Program-made: the position numbers and the translations under genes
DNA from: Gammaproteobacteria bacterium
Lineage (GTDB): Bacteria; Pseudomonadota; Gammaproteobacteria; Pseudomonadales; UBA5518
Direction of reading: 5' to 3'
NCBI GenBank assembly: GCA_016718385.1
Contig: JADKDK010000002.1
Span: 434,001 to 498,000 of the forward strand
Length of the DNA stretch: 64,000 bases
Shown: positions 32,000-39,340 of the stretch, piece after piece
Layout: each line of letters begins with the position of its first letter
How positions within the stretch are numbered: position 1 is the first letter of the stretch
The notes under the pieces: generated by a model
Seen by the model: only the letters and a program-made list of their open reading frames with translations
What the model was told of the DNA's origin: nothing
Database searches by the model: none

Positions 32000-33334
32000 T
32001 CAGGAATGCGACTCGTCTGCCACCGGCTTCGGCGGATCGGCGCGTAGCGCATCCTCGTAGCTGCACGGGATCTCAGTGACCGTCGCGCGCTCGAGGATGG
32101 AATCTATCACCTGATCCTCGAGGACTACCGCCTCGACGGAAGCCAGCTGCTCGCGATTGCCATAGTACCAGCTGATCACCTCCTCCGGCTCCTCGTAGGT
32201 GGAGGCCATCTCTTCCACCACGCTACGCACGCGCACCGGATCTGCCTTGAGGCCCTCGCGGCGTATCACTTCGCCCAGGAGCAAACCGAGTGCCACGCGA
32301 CGTTCTGCCTGGGCGCGGAACATCTCGTCGGGCAGGATGCTGGCATCGAATCGTGCCGCGTCTCCGCCGAACTGGCGCAGGGCCTGGCGGCGCAGCGTCT
32401 CGATTTCCTGGCGCACCAGCGCCTGCGGGATCTCGACGTCGGTGCGCTCGTGCAGTGCATTCATCACGCGCGCCTTCACCTTGTTGCGCAATGCCTGCTT
32501 TAGCTCGCGCTCCATGTTGGCGCGCACTTCGGCACGGAACCCGTCGAGCCCGCCTTCGGAGACACCAAATCGCGCGAAAAATTCCTCTCCAAGTTCCGGC
32601 AACTCTTTCCCGGCAACGCTGTTCAGCGTGACGTCGAAGACCACTTCCGCGCCGCGCAGATCCTCGGCGTGATATTCCTCCGGGAAGCGCAGTTTCAGCT
32701 CGCGGGTTTCACCGGCGACCATGCCCTCGATTCCGGACTCGAATCCCGGGATCATACGGCCGGAGCCGAGAACCAGATCGCTGCCCGTCGCAGAGCCGCC
32801 GTCGAATGCGACGCCGTCACGGCGTCCGGTGTAGTCGATGTTGACCTTGTCACCCGGCGCGGCCGCGCTCTCCACCGAGTTCCACGACGCCTGCTGGTTG
32901 CGCAATACGTCGATCATGCGGTCGATGTCGGCCTCGGTGACATCGGCCACCGGGCGCTCGACGCTGAGCTTGCTGAAATCGATCAGCTCGATTTCCGGGT
33001 AAACCTCGAAGGTCGCGATGAACTCGAGGTCACGGCCACTGGCGAGCGTACGGGGTTCGATGGTGGGCTGGCCCGCGGGCTTGAGGTCCTCCTGGCGCAC
33101 GGCCTCGTAGAACGACTGGCTCATCACCTCGCCGAGCACCTCCTGGCGAACACCGGCGCCGAAGCGCTGCTGGACAACCCGCATCGGCACCTTGCCCTGA
33201 CGAAAACCTTTCAGGCGCACCGTCTTCGCAGCCTTCTCCAGGCGTGCCGCCACTTCCGCCTCAACGCGCGCCGCCGGCACGCCAATGGTCAGGCGCCGGC
33301 CCAATCCCGACGTAATTTCAACGGAAACCTGCAT
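32000..33334 (-). CDS. tig: trigger factor
   Basis: Ribosome-bound chaperone and peptidyl-prolyl isomerase. The 444 residues contain the ribosome-docking GFRQGKVPMRVV near 45 (family G-F-R-x-G-K-x-P), the FKBP-type PPIase domain (VNIDYTGRRDG ... MIPGFESGIEGM) and the C-terminal helical chaperone arms. The ATG at 33334 (MQVSVEIT) follows GAGCGAGG; a TTG two codons earlier is the other option. First gene of the proteostasis block. Confidence 0.97.
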   Translation of the reverse strand: MQVSVEITSGLGRRLTIGVPAARVEAEVAARLEKAAKTVRLKGFRQGKVPMRVVQQRFGAGVRQEVLGEVMSQSFYEAVRQEDLKPAGQPTIEPRTLASGRDLEFIATFEVYPEIELIDFSKLSVERPVADVTEADIDRMIDVLRNQQASWNSVESAAAPGDKVNIDYTGRRDGVAFDGGSATGSDLVLGSGRMIPGFESGIEGMVAGETRELKLRFPEEYHAEDLRGAEVVFDVTLNSVAGKELPELGEEFFARFGVSEGGLDGFRAEVRANMERELKQALRNKVKARVMNALHERTDVEIPQALVRQEIETLRRQALRQFGGDAARFDASILPDEMFRAQAERRVALGLLLGEVIRREGLKADPVRVRSVVEEMASTYEEPEEVISWYYGNREQLASVEAVVLEDQVIDSILERATVTEIPCSYEDALRADPPKPVADESHS

Positions 33335-33664
33335 TTTCAACCTCGCTCAAGAACTGTGACATTGATCATCGAGGGCGCGCACGTTGCGGCGCCGTACAAA
33401 TCCGTAACGGAACTCGCCATTCCAGCCCGCCACTCGCGTGCACCGACCGCCAGGGCCGGACGCAACACCTGAGGGAATGGACAACCGGATATCGCTCGGA
33501 AACAGGCTGATCCGCTAATGCGTTCGACGCACCCGCAAGCCAGTCCGGCATCGGCGCGCCAACCACAAGGGCGCGCATTCTAGCATGGGATCATGAAATC
33601 CGAGAGTCGGCAAAAGCCGGAAACTGACCAGCAGATCGGCCGGGTTCCCGCGGCACTTCTTGTC
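33335..33664. other. tig upstream region, no gene seen
   Basis: A 330-base stretch without a credible gene on either strand. A minus-strand TAGAAT -10-like hexamer lies at 33577-33582 without a convincing -35. In the ancestral arrangement the tRNA-Leu gene would have lain directly upstream; now the attachment-site remnant of the integrated element does. Confidence 0.5.
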
Positions 33665-33721
33665 GTGGTGCGAAAGGCGGGACTCGAACCCGCACGCCTT
33701 GCGGCACTGGAACCTAAATCC
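33665..33721 (-). repeat. att site: 57-bp tRNA-Leu 3' fragment
   Basis: Identical over 57 bases to 42472-42528, the 3' two-thirds of the intact tRNA-Leu gene. Identity begins at GTGGTGCG and ends after CTAAATCC, where the two copies diverge. The copy has T arm, variable arm and anticodon-stem 3' side but no 5' half, so it is an integration scar, not a tRNA gene. Confidence 0.95.
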
Positions 33722-34035
33722 GTCATATGCCAATTTTCAACAACAACCGGCAACACAAAGTAACAGTATTTGCAGCGATTCGGGGCGAAGTGATTACTAC
33801 GGTTTGTTGTGGATAACTACGGTTTTTTGCGGCTCAGTGTGCCAAAAGTGTGACACGAACGCGGACAGCACCACGCCGCCGCGATCCTGCGTAACAGGAA
33901 GGCTCGCGGGCACGGGCTCGCCTGGTGATGATGTCCCGGTGTATCGTTGGTCCGCGCGAGCCATCGCGCAAAGCGGGAGCGACAGCGCAGCCACGCCGCC
34001 GCCCCCTAACCACGCCACACCCCAGGAGGTGCACC
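33722..34035. other. left-end non-coding region of the element with arm-type repeats
   Basis: 314 bases without a convincing gene. It holds two imperfect 20-bp tandem units, each with ACTACGGTTT (33796-33805 and 33816-33825). It also holds GTGTGCCAAA (33837-33846), followed 11 bases on by a degenerate copy GTGTGACACG (33848-33857). The same GTGTGCCAAA pair occurs at the other end of the element, so these are candidate integrase or excisionase arm sites. Confidence 0.55.
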
Positions 34036-34350
34036 ATGGCTACAAAGAATGTTATCAGTCCCGAGGATCTCGAGCGCGTCGTCTCGCTACTCGAGCGCAT
34101 CACCACGAACTGCTCAACTCTGCGAGAGCTGTGCATAGACGCGCTCGACGAGGAGAGCCACCAGATAAGCGCGGCTGCTGCGGCCGATCTTGCAAGCCTG
34201 ACGGGCGCGCTCGCCGACTATGCGGGGACGATCGCGCAAGGGTGGCCGGGGACCTTCGGAGATTCGGCCGAGGAATGGCTACTGCCGAAATCCTGCGCGC
34301 CACAGCGCGCGGGTGTCGATGCGTCTATGGCGGGTCAGCCCCAGGCATGA
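34036..34350 (+). CDS. element-encoded hypothetical protein, 104 aa
   Basis: The only plus-strand gene in the element. A very strong ribosome site, CCCAGGAGGTGCACC, precedes ATG 34036, and a terminator follows at 34377. The first 70 residues look helical (VISPEDLERVVSLLERITTN ... LRELCIDALDEESHQISAAA), with a Trp-containing EEWLLPKS near 84. No family recognised. Opposite orientation and its own terminator suggest an independently expressed accessory or control gene. Confidence 0.7.
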   Translation: MATKNVISPEDLERVVSLLERITTNCSTLRELCIDALDEESHQISAAAAADLASLTGALADYAGTIAQGWPGTFGDSAEEWLLPKSCAPQRAGVDASMAGQPQA

Positions 34351-34376
34351 ACGCCGCGCCACGCGGTTGAACCGTA

Positions 34377-34397
34377 GGGGGCTTCGGCCCCCTTTTT
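34377..34397 (+). terminator. rho-independent terminator after the 104-aa gene
   Basis: GGGGGC-TTCG-GCCCCC followed by TTTTT: a six-pair GC stem with a stable UUCG tetraloop and a T tract, 27 bases after the stop codon. Confidence 0.92.
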
Positions 34398-34404
34398 CGT
34401 TGGG

Positions 34405-34551
34405 GTCGGCCCCACGCGCGCGGAACTGGGTACGCTTTCCGCAATGTCCCCAACTGGGGACAAGGGTCGGCCCCACGCGCGCGGAACTGGGGTTTGTCTC
34501 CCCGGGGAGACATTTCGGAAAAAGTGTCGGCCCCACGCGCGCGGAACTGGG
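34405..34551. repeat. three 26-bp direct repeats separated by palindromic spacers
   Basis: Identical 26-bp units beginning GTCGGCCCCACGCGCGCG and ending GAACTGGG lie at 34405-34430, 34466-34491 and 34526-34551 (periods 61 and 60). The two spacers are 35 and 34 bases and unrelated in sequence, but each contains a dyad: TGTCCCC-AACT-GGGGACA in the first and TGTCTCCCCGGGGAGACA in the second. The region lies between convergent transcription units near the left end. Candidate origin, packaging or protein-binding array. Confidence 0.8.
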
Positions 34552-34570
34552 GAGGTGCGACAGCTCCGGA

Positions 34571-34888
34571 TCAGATCACGCCGAAGGCTGTCGCCAGGCA
34601 GACGCCGGTGATGCGGTCGGTCATGATGATGCGCTGCCAGCTCGTGTAGCGGAGCGCGAAGGTGATTCCCAGGAAGGTGAAGGTGCGAGGCCGCGAAAGC
34701 CCCAGCGCATCACGTTCGAGCACCTCGGCGACAGCGGCGGCGAGCAGCTCCCTGGTGATGCTCTCGAATCGAGGCGGCATCAGCGACCCACGGCGGCCGG
34801 CGTTGATGGCCTGCCGTTGCCAGCGCAGCGCTTCGCGAAGGCGGCGCCGGGCTGCGCGCTGGTCTGGCGCGGAGTTCACGCTGTCCAT
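34571..34888 (-). CDS. element-encoded hypothetical protein, about 105 aa
   Basis: Basic N-terminal half (RAARRRLREALRWQRQAINA) and a more hydrophobic C-terminus (TFLGITFALRYTSW ... GVCLATAFGVI). The ATG at 34888 overlaps the upstream gene; a GTG at 34879 would give the common GTGA stop/start overlap and is equally likely. Last gene of the minus-strand series after the capsid gene. No family recognised. Confidence 0.5.
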   Translation of the reverse strand: MDSVNSAPDQRAARRRLREALRWQRQAINAGRRGSLMPPRFESITRELLAAAVAEVLERDALGLSRPRTFTFLGITFALRYTSWQRIIMTDRITGVCLATAFGVI

Positions 34889-35205
34889 GTGGCGGCCGTC
34901 GCCGCGCGTAGCGCGTCCGGATCGCCGCATCCGTCGCCGACTTCCGTTGGTTCGAAGTGGTCGGCGGCGCGCCCCGAAGTAGATGCTGTGGCGCCCGGAT
35001 TTTCCATCACCCCCAGCGGCCTCGCGGCCCTCATCCCCCGGCGCACCTGGTGCGCGGCGAACAGGAACGTGTTCTCCGACTCACCGCGCCAGGTGGCGCG
35101 CCCAATCGGGACGATCTCGACGGCCCCGCCGCGCGCGAGGAATTCAGCGGTCTGCCGCTCGATCTCGGCGTGGTCGTCGTGTCGGTGTCTGGAATTCGAC
35201 GGCAA
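34876..35205 (-). CDS. element-encoded hypothetical protein, about 109 aa
   Basis: Contains IERQTAEFLARGGAVEIVPI near residue 15, a pattern I associate with small phage or plasmid proteins of unknown role. After that it is polar and low in secondary-structure signal. The TTG at 35205 was chosen because AGAGAGGG lies 7-15 bases upstream; the frame is open to 35376. Located 154 bases after the capsid gene and overlapping the next gene. A GC hairpin (CCCCGCCG/CGGCGGGG, near 35230-35251) lies in that gap. Confidence 0.5.
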   Translation of the reverse strand: MPSNSRHRHDDHAEIERQTAEFLARGGAVEIVPIGRATWRGESENTFLFAAHQVRRGMRAARPLGVMENPGATASTSGRAADHFEPTEVGDGCGDPDALRAATAATWTA

Positions 35206-35359
35206 GGGGCTACCCTCTCTGAATGGGTGGCCCCCCCGCCGCTCGCCGGCGGGGAGACCTGCGCAGCCCTCGCCTACACTCGAAGGCAATGCTGCGCTGC
35301 CGGTGTTTTGAGCCACCGCCGGCTGGGCTTTCGCGCGAGCACGCGATGCGGTCAGATCA

Positions 35360-36640
35360 TCACGGGATGACGCCAATCAACTTGAGGAACGCTTTAGGCT
35401 GCTCAACCGCGATGTCGGCACGCAGGTGCGCGACGAAGGCGTATTGCATGTTCTCCGCATAGCGTTCCTTCAGCAGCTCGATACGCAGCCCGGTGCGTAC
35501 CCCGATCAGGAGCCGGGTAAAGTCCCCGATGATGATCGAGCTTGCGTTGTTCGCCGTGCCTTGCGTCTGCGTGATCGGCATCTGCGAGGTAACGAGCATC
35601 GGGACGCCCGCGATCAGCGGCGGCGGGTTCAGCGGCTGGTTATCGGTCGCCAGCAGTCCGCCCAGCGTGGTGCGGGTTCGCGGTGCCATCACCATCGCAT
35701 TCGGTGCGCAGTTCTCTGCGGCCAGCGCGCCCCAGGCGGTGACCAGCGGACCGAAGCCCGTGAGCGCCGCGCCGTTGTCGCCTTGAGACTGCGAGAGGAT
35801 GCCCGAGGTGTTGAAGATCCCGCGCGGTTCCGGGGCCGTGCCCGAGCCGAGCAGCGCCACGCGATCCAGCTCCAGCGCCAGCGCGTTCGCCAACGCACCG
35901 GTCAGGATGTCGCCGATGTTGATGGAGTCCTCCAGCAGCTCGCGGGAGATCTTCACCAGCACCGCCAGGCTGCGCGCCGTGAGCGGCACGGTCCCGAACG
36001 TCGGATCGGACTCCGCAACGGCGGCGTTCTCTGCCCGCCACGCCGGCGCCGGGTCCGTCTCCAGTCGCGCGATGCTGGTCTGCTTCGTGTCGAGCAGCAC
36101 CGTTTTCGCGCCAGCCGTCACGCATACCGACGCCGCACGCATGCGGTCGATGAACTGCTCTACCAGCACGGTTGGCACCGTGTACCCGCCTGCCGAGTCG
36201 GTGCCTTCTGCGAGAACGTTTCGGATCTCGCCGGAGGTGGCGCCGGTGACCATCGCGCGCATCAGGTCGCCAACCTGCAAGCCTGCAAGCTCGCCCGTTG
36301 GCGCAGTGCGTGCCACTTTCGCGGAGTTGCTGAACACGCGGCCGTCGCCGCCGTGCTCCTGGTTGAACTCTGCCTGCGCGTGGCGATCGGCTTCGTTCTG
36401 CAGATCAACCAGGTCTACCAACCTGGTGATCGAATCGAAGGCCTCGAGTTCGGCCCGCGTGGCCGCGCGGCCTTCGCCCTTCGATGCCTCCAAGAGTCGC
36501 CGCGACTCGGCAAGACACTTCGCGCGGAAGCGGTGGCGGTCGGCCGGGTGGTTGCTGCGCGCCTCTTTCGAGTTCAACAGATTCGGGCATACCGCGTTCA
36601 GGGCGGCTTCTTCAGATTCGGACAGGCGTAAAGGTTTCAT
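35360..36640 (-). CDS. HK97-type phage major capsid protein
   Basis: A 426-residue structural protein that would form the head shell. The first 130 residues are charged and helical (scaffold-like delta region, KCLAESRRLLEAS ... LEAFDSITRLVDLVDLQNEA). The HK97 core follows: GTDSAGGYTVPTVLVEQFID near 145, LLEDSINIGDILTGALANAL near 235, and GIFNTSGI and SIIIGDFTRLLIGVRTGLRI towards the end. ATG at 36640 with TTGAGGAAG upstream. No prohead protease, portal or terminase gene accompanies it, so assembly must use helper proteins or the gene has another use. Confidence 0.9.
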   Translation of the reverse strand: MKPLRLSESEEAALNAVCPNLLNSKEARSNHPADRHRFRAKCLAESRRLLEASKGEGRAATRAELEAFDSITRLVDLVDLQNEADRHAQAEFNQEHGGDGRVFSNSAKVARTAPTGELAGLQVGDLMRAMVTGATSGEIRNVLAEGTDSAGGYTVPTVLVEQFIDRMRAASVCVTAGAKTVLLDTKQTSIARLETDPAPAWRAENAAVAESDPTFGTVPLTARSLAVLVKISRELLEDSINIGDILTGALANALALELDRVALLGSGTAPEPRGIFNTSGILSQSQGDNGAALTGFGPLVTAWGALAAENCAPNAMVMAPRTRTTLGGLLATDNQPLNPPPLIAGVPMLVTSQMPITQTQGTANNASSIIIGDFTRLLIGVRTGLRIELLKERYAENMQYAFVAHLRADIAVEQPKAFLKLIGVIP

Positions 36641-36830
36641 GTGACTTCCTCAATCTGGTTCGTGCGCGATATGCAGCACGGAACCGGGTTTCAATCGGTT
36701 TCGGTGTCTGCCATCGCGCCGAGACGGGGAAGCCCGAAAAGGCGGGGAGATGGTCGCCCGGTGCGTTGCGGGGAAAGCCCCGGTCGGCAGCGAGTCGTTA
36801 CACTATAACACAGACTTTCACGCATCGAAA
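36641..36830 (-). promoter_or_regulatory. capsid-gene leader and possible promoter
   Basis: A 177-base leader lies between the preceding gene and the capsid gene. TATAGT (minus, 36807-36802) with a poor TTTCGA 17 bases upstream (36830-36825) could start transcription. The -10 sits in a GTTA-CACTA-TAAC dyad that might be an operator. The leader itself is C/G-rich with short hairpins such as GGGG-AAAG-CCCC. Confidence 0.35.
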
Positions 36831-37090
36831 TGTGCTCCCGTCGACACAATCGCGCGAAATCCGTCCTCGCCGTAGTTGTCGATCAGCGCGAGCCCGAGAT
36901 CATCCGGCGGCACGTCTACCAGCATGACCACCTTGCGGTGCCTTGCCGGCGTCGATACCGACAGGAACAGGCGGGTGTGCCGGCAGTAGTAGTGTCCAGG
37001 CGTGAAGCTCGCGCAGGAGCTCGCCACGCATTCGCGGCAGATCAGGTTGTCCAGCACGTTGACGCGTTCAATGTCGCTCGGCTTCGTCAT
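36818..37090 (-). CDS. element-encoded small cysteine-rich protein, 90 aa
   Basis: Residues 14-40 hold ICRECVASSC ... YYCRH, a likely zinc-binding knuckle, followed by a mixed domain (VVMLVDVPPDDLGLALID). ATG at 37090 has a strong AAGGAGGG and overlaps the preceding gene by 4 bases (ATGA), so the two are translationally coupled. Function unknown; DNA-binding regulation of the capsid operon is possible. Confidence 0.65.
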   Translation of the reverse strand: MTKPSDIERVNVLDNLICRECVASSCASFTPGHYYCRHTRLFLSVSTPARHRKVVMLVDVPPDDLGLALIDNYGEDGFRAIVSTGAHFDA

Positions 37091-37275
37091 GGGTCGGCCC
37101 TCCTTCGGGCGGTGGTAATTGATTCCCGAGCGCAGGCCGCGCACAGGCTTCCGTAGATCGTGATACTGAGTCGCGGCACCCTGTGGCCCGGCTGCCCTTC
37201 GCGCAGCACCACGGGCTCAACAGGCGGGCGCATGCGGGTGAATGGTCGGGCGCATTCAGCGCAACAACGCATCAT
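37087..37275 (-). CDS. element-encoded small zinc-finger-like protein, 62 aa
   Basis: Two Cys pairs, MRCCAEC at residues 2-7 and LCAAC at 44-48, suggest one treble-clef or ribbon-type zinc site. GGAGG lies 13 bases before the ATG. It leads the short operon that continues into the 90-aa gene and probably the capsid gene. Family not recognised. Confidence 0.6.
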   Translation of the reverse strand: MMRCCAECARPFTRMRPPVEPVVLREGQPGHRVPRLSITIYGSLCAACARESITTARRRADP

Positions 37276-37891
37276 TTGAATGAATCCTCCGGGGATGCCG
37301 ATTCCGTGCGCAGGAATCGAGGCGCTCTACGCTTCCACTAAGCACTCGAAATACCCCCCCCTACTCCAATTCTGCCAATGCGAAATAACGCCTAGGCCGG
37401 CGGTCTATGAAAAAAGGGGCCAGACTTTCGGCCACCCCTCCCTGGGGATTGCCTGCGCGGCTCTTTGCCCATTGCCCCATGCCATTTGCTGAATAATTCT
37501 CCGAGGCAGGAAAATCCCCGAATGGCTTCGAAGGGGTATCCCTTCGCAGCCACTGCCAGGGTCTGGACGGCCCCCACCCCCTCAGCCCGCGCACAGCAGC
37601 CGAGCCCGCCAGGCCGGCCGTGACAGTTGTGACAGTCAACCCGGTTTGCACCGTCACGCGTGCGCGCGTCATGCGCGCGCGATACGGTCCATATGTGAGC
37701 AAGTGTCACAAGTGTCACGATCGTCATTGCCCCCACTTCCACTGGCGCCACTACCGGCAGCCGGTGGACATCCGCCGGGGCGGCGGTGACAGTTGTGACA
37801 GTCAATCCCGTTTGCACCGTCAGGCGCATGCGCGGCGCGCGCGCACGCGATACGGTCCATATGTGAGCAAGTGTCACGATCGTCACCAGCA
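37276..37891. other. 616-base non-coding region, candidate replication origin of the element
   Basis: No credible gene on either strand. It contains the iteron-rich tandem duplication annotated separately, a 7-bp dyad CGAAGGG-GTAT-CCCTTCG at 37529-37546, and a terminator-like hairpin at 37410-37439. It lies directly after the primase-helicase gene. Confidence 0.6.
37410..37439 (-). terminator. probable terminator of the integrase-primase operon
   Basis: On the minus strand AGGGGTGGCC and GGCCCC pair with one bulged base around an 8-base loop and are followed by TTTTTT (37415-37410). Confidence 0.55.
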
Positions 37892-37926
37892 TCATTCGCC
37901 ACTCCCACTGGCGCCGACCGCCGGCA
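37620..37926. repeat. tandem duplication of about 166 bp carrying GTGACA iterons
   Basis: Unit A starts at 37620 and unit B at 37786. Both open with GTGACAGTTGTGACAGTCAA and share TTTGCACCGTCA, GATACGGTCCATATGTGAGC and AAGTGTCAC. They end in a copy of the last codons of the helicase gene (unit B holds the real 3' end; unit A a diverged copy). GTGACA occurs at 37620, 37629, 37786 and 37795, and its inverse TGTCAC at 37704, 37713 and 37872. Paired copies are always 9 bases apart. Confidence 0.8.
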
Positions 37927-39340
37927 GCAGCTCTACGCCCACGAAGCCGCGCACCGTGTTGTTCCTGCCACGCTTGAAGCCCCGTTCATCGAGCGCACGG
38001 CCGAAAGCCTTCAGCGTCCAGCGCGGCCCGCCGTTCTCCTTGCACCACGTTGCCCAGTCGTCATAGAGCGTGCTGCCCGCCGTGATCTCCGAGTCCTCGC
38101 GCACCTGGATGCGATCTGCCAGCCATTGCCCAAGCGAGTCCTCGGATTCGAGGTATTCCGCGCTCGCGTCGATCACGGGCGCGGGAGCGGCGAGACCCTC
38201 GCGCTGCCACAGCAGGCAGCCCTCAATGGCCCAGCGCAGGATTCCCGGCCATTCCTCGCGCAGCTTCTCCGGCAGCTCGGGGTCGCGCTCCTCTTTGGGG
38301 ATCTCCTCAATGAACGGGATCAACCGCAGCCGGCGGCGGATCGCCTCATCAACGCCCGCGAAGCTCGGCCGGTGGTTGCCTGCGATCACGAGCGTGAGCT
38401 GCGGCATGTAGGTGAATTCATCCTGCCGCATGAAGCGCGCGGTGATCGGGTCGCCGCCGGTCAGGGACTTCAGACGCTGTTCATCCCAGCGCGCGCCAGG
38501 GCGCAGCTCGGAGGCCGTCACGAATCGCTTTCCGCGCAGGCTCGCCATGTCGGTTGGGTGCCGGTTGCCGTCCATCGCCAACAGCAGATCGCCCGAGGCG
38601 ACGTGCGCGTAATCGCCCATGATCCCGGTGAGCGTGTTCATGAACACGCCCTTGCCGTTGCCGCCGGGGCCGTTCGCGAAGAACAGCGCCTGTTCGCGGT
38701 TCGAGCCCGTCAGTGCGTAGCCCGCGATCCGTTGCAAGTAGCCGATCAATTCCGGGGCTTGCCTGGTCACACGCTCCAGGAACGCGCTCCACAGCGGCGT
38801 GGGCGTCCCCGGCGGCGCCGCCCGCACGGCGGTCTGCCGCGTGATGTAGCACTCGCGCGGATTGGTGACTGCCCTCCCGGTTCGAAGATCGCTTACTTCG
38901 CCAGGCATGCCGAGCAGAAAATGGTCGGCGTCCCAACGGTCGGCGCTCATCGCCACGCCCGGATTGCTGCGCGCGAGACTCATCACCCCAGCGATTGCCG
39001 AGGCCTTGTGCAGCTTCTCCGGCGCCAGCTCGCGCACCAAGGCGCGCCCCAGCGTCATGTGCTGCAAGCGGATGTCTTGCTGCCATACGGCGCGCTGCGG
39101 GTCGTAGTAGTGCCACGCTCCGAAGGCCGGTGTGTAGCGGAATTCAGGGTGTCGCCGGCTGAACTCCAGTGCACACGCGTCCTCGGTCACGGTATCGGGC
39201 GCGGATCGTGGCGCGCCGCCGGCCGGCACGGCCCGCGCCACCCGATCGCGCAGCGCCTCGGCGTAGGCCTCGTCCCCGGCATGGTCGGCGGGATCGTTGC
39301 CACGCTCAGAGCTTGGAAATTCCACAACCCTGATCGTCAT
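37892..39340 (-). CDS. phage/plasmid primase, P4-type C-terminal D5/SF3 helicase
   Basis: Replicative helicase of the element. The 482 residues contain a D5-N-like domain (about 55-210) and an SF3 ATPase with Walker A GPGGNGKG at 224-231, Walker-B-like region, and sensor TLVIAGNHRPSF near 325. The C-terminus has a winged-helix-like part (LYDDWATWCKENGGPRWTLKAFGRAL). ATG at 39340 overlaps the primase gene stop by 4 bases, so primase and helicase, often one polypeptide in P4 alpha-type proteins, are split here. Confidence 0.9.
   Translation of the reverse strand: MTIRVVEFPSSERGNDPADHAGDEAYAEALRDRVARAVPAGGAPRSAPDTVTEDACALEFSRRHPEFRYTPAFGAWHYYDPQRAVWQQDIRLQHMTLGRALVRELAPEKLHKASAIAGVMSLARSNPGVAMSADRWDADHFLLGMPGEVSDLRTGRAVTNPRECYITRQTAVRAAPPGTPTPLWSAFLERVTRQAPELIGYLQRIAGYALTGSNREQALFFANGPGGNGKGVFMNTLTGIMGDYAHVASGDLLLAMDGNRHPTDMASLRGKRFVTASELRPGARWDEQRLKSLTGGDPITARFMRQDEFTYMPQLTLVIAGNHRPSFAGVDEAIRRRLRLIPFIEEIPKEERDPELPEKLREEWPGILRWAIEGCLLWQREGLAAPAPVIDASAEYLESEDSLGQWLADRIQVREDSEITAGSTLYDDWATWCKENGGPRWTLKAFGRALDERGFKRGRNNTVRGFVGVELLPAVGASGSGE

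Noticed and set aside
33665..33721. Second tRNA-Leu gene
   Set aside because: Only the 3' 57 bases are present; no acceptor 5' strand or D arm. It is the att scar.
33797..34018. 73-codon minus-strand gene in the element's left end
   Set aside because: No ribosome site, runs through the arm-type repeats and reads as low-complexity sequence.
34405..34551. CRISPR-like array (26-bp repeats, 34-35-bp spacers)
   Set aside because: Only three repeats, each spacer contains its own perfect palindrome, and there are no cas genes or leader. Better read as a protein-binding, origin or packaging array.
36641..36817. Structured RNA or intron upstream of the capsid gene
   Set aside because: Only short GC hairpins are visible and no known RNA core could be recognised.
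37669..37908. Cysteine-containing minus-strand frames across the iteron region
   Set aside because: They repeat the same peptide (DTCSHMDRI) because they read the tandem duplication; no ribosome site, no independent support.
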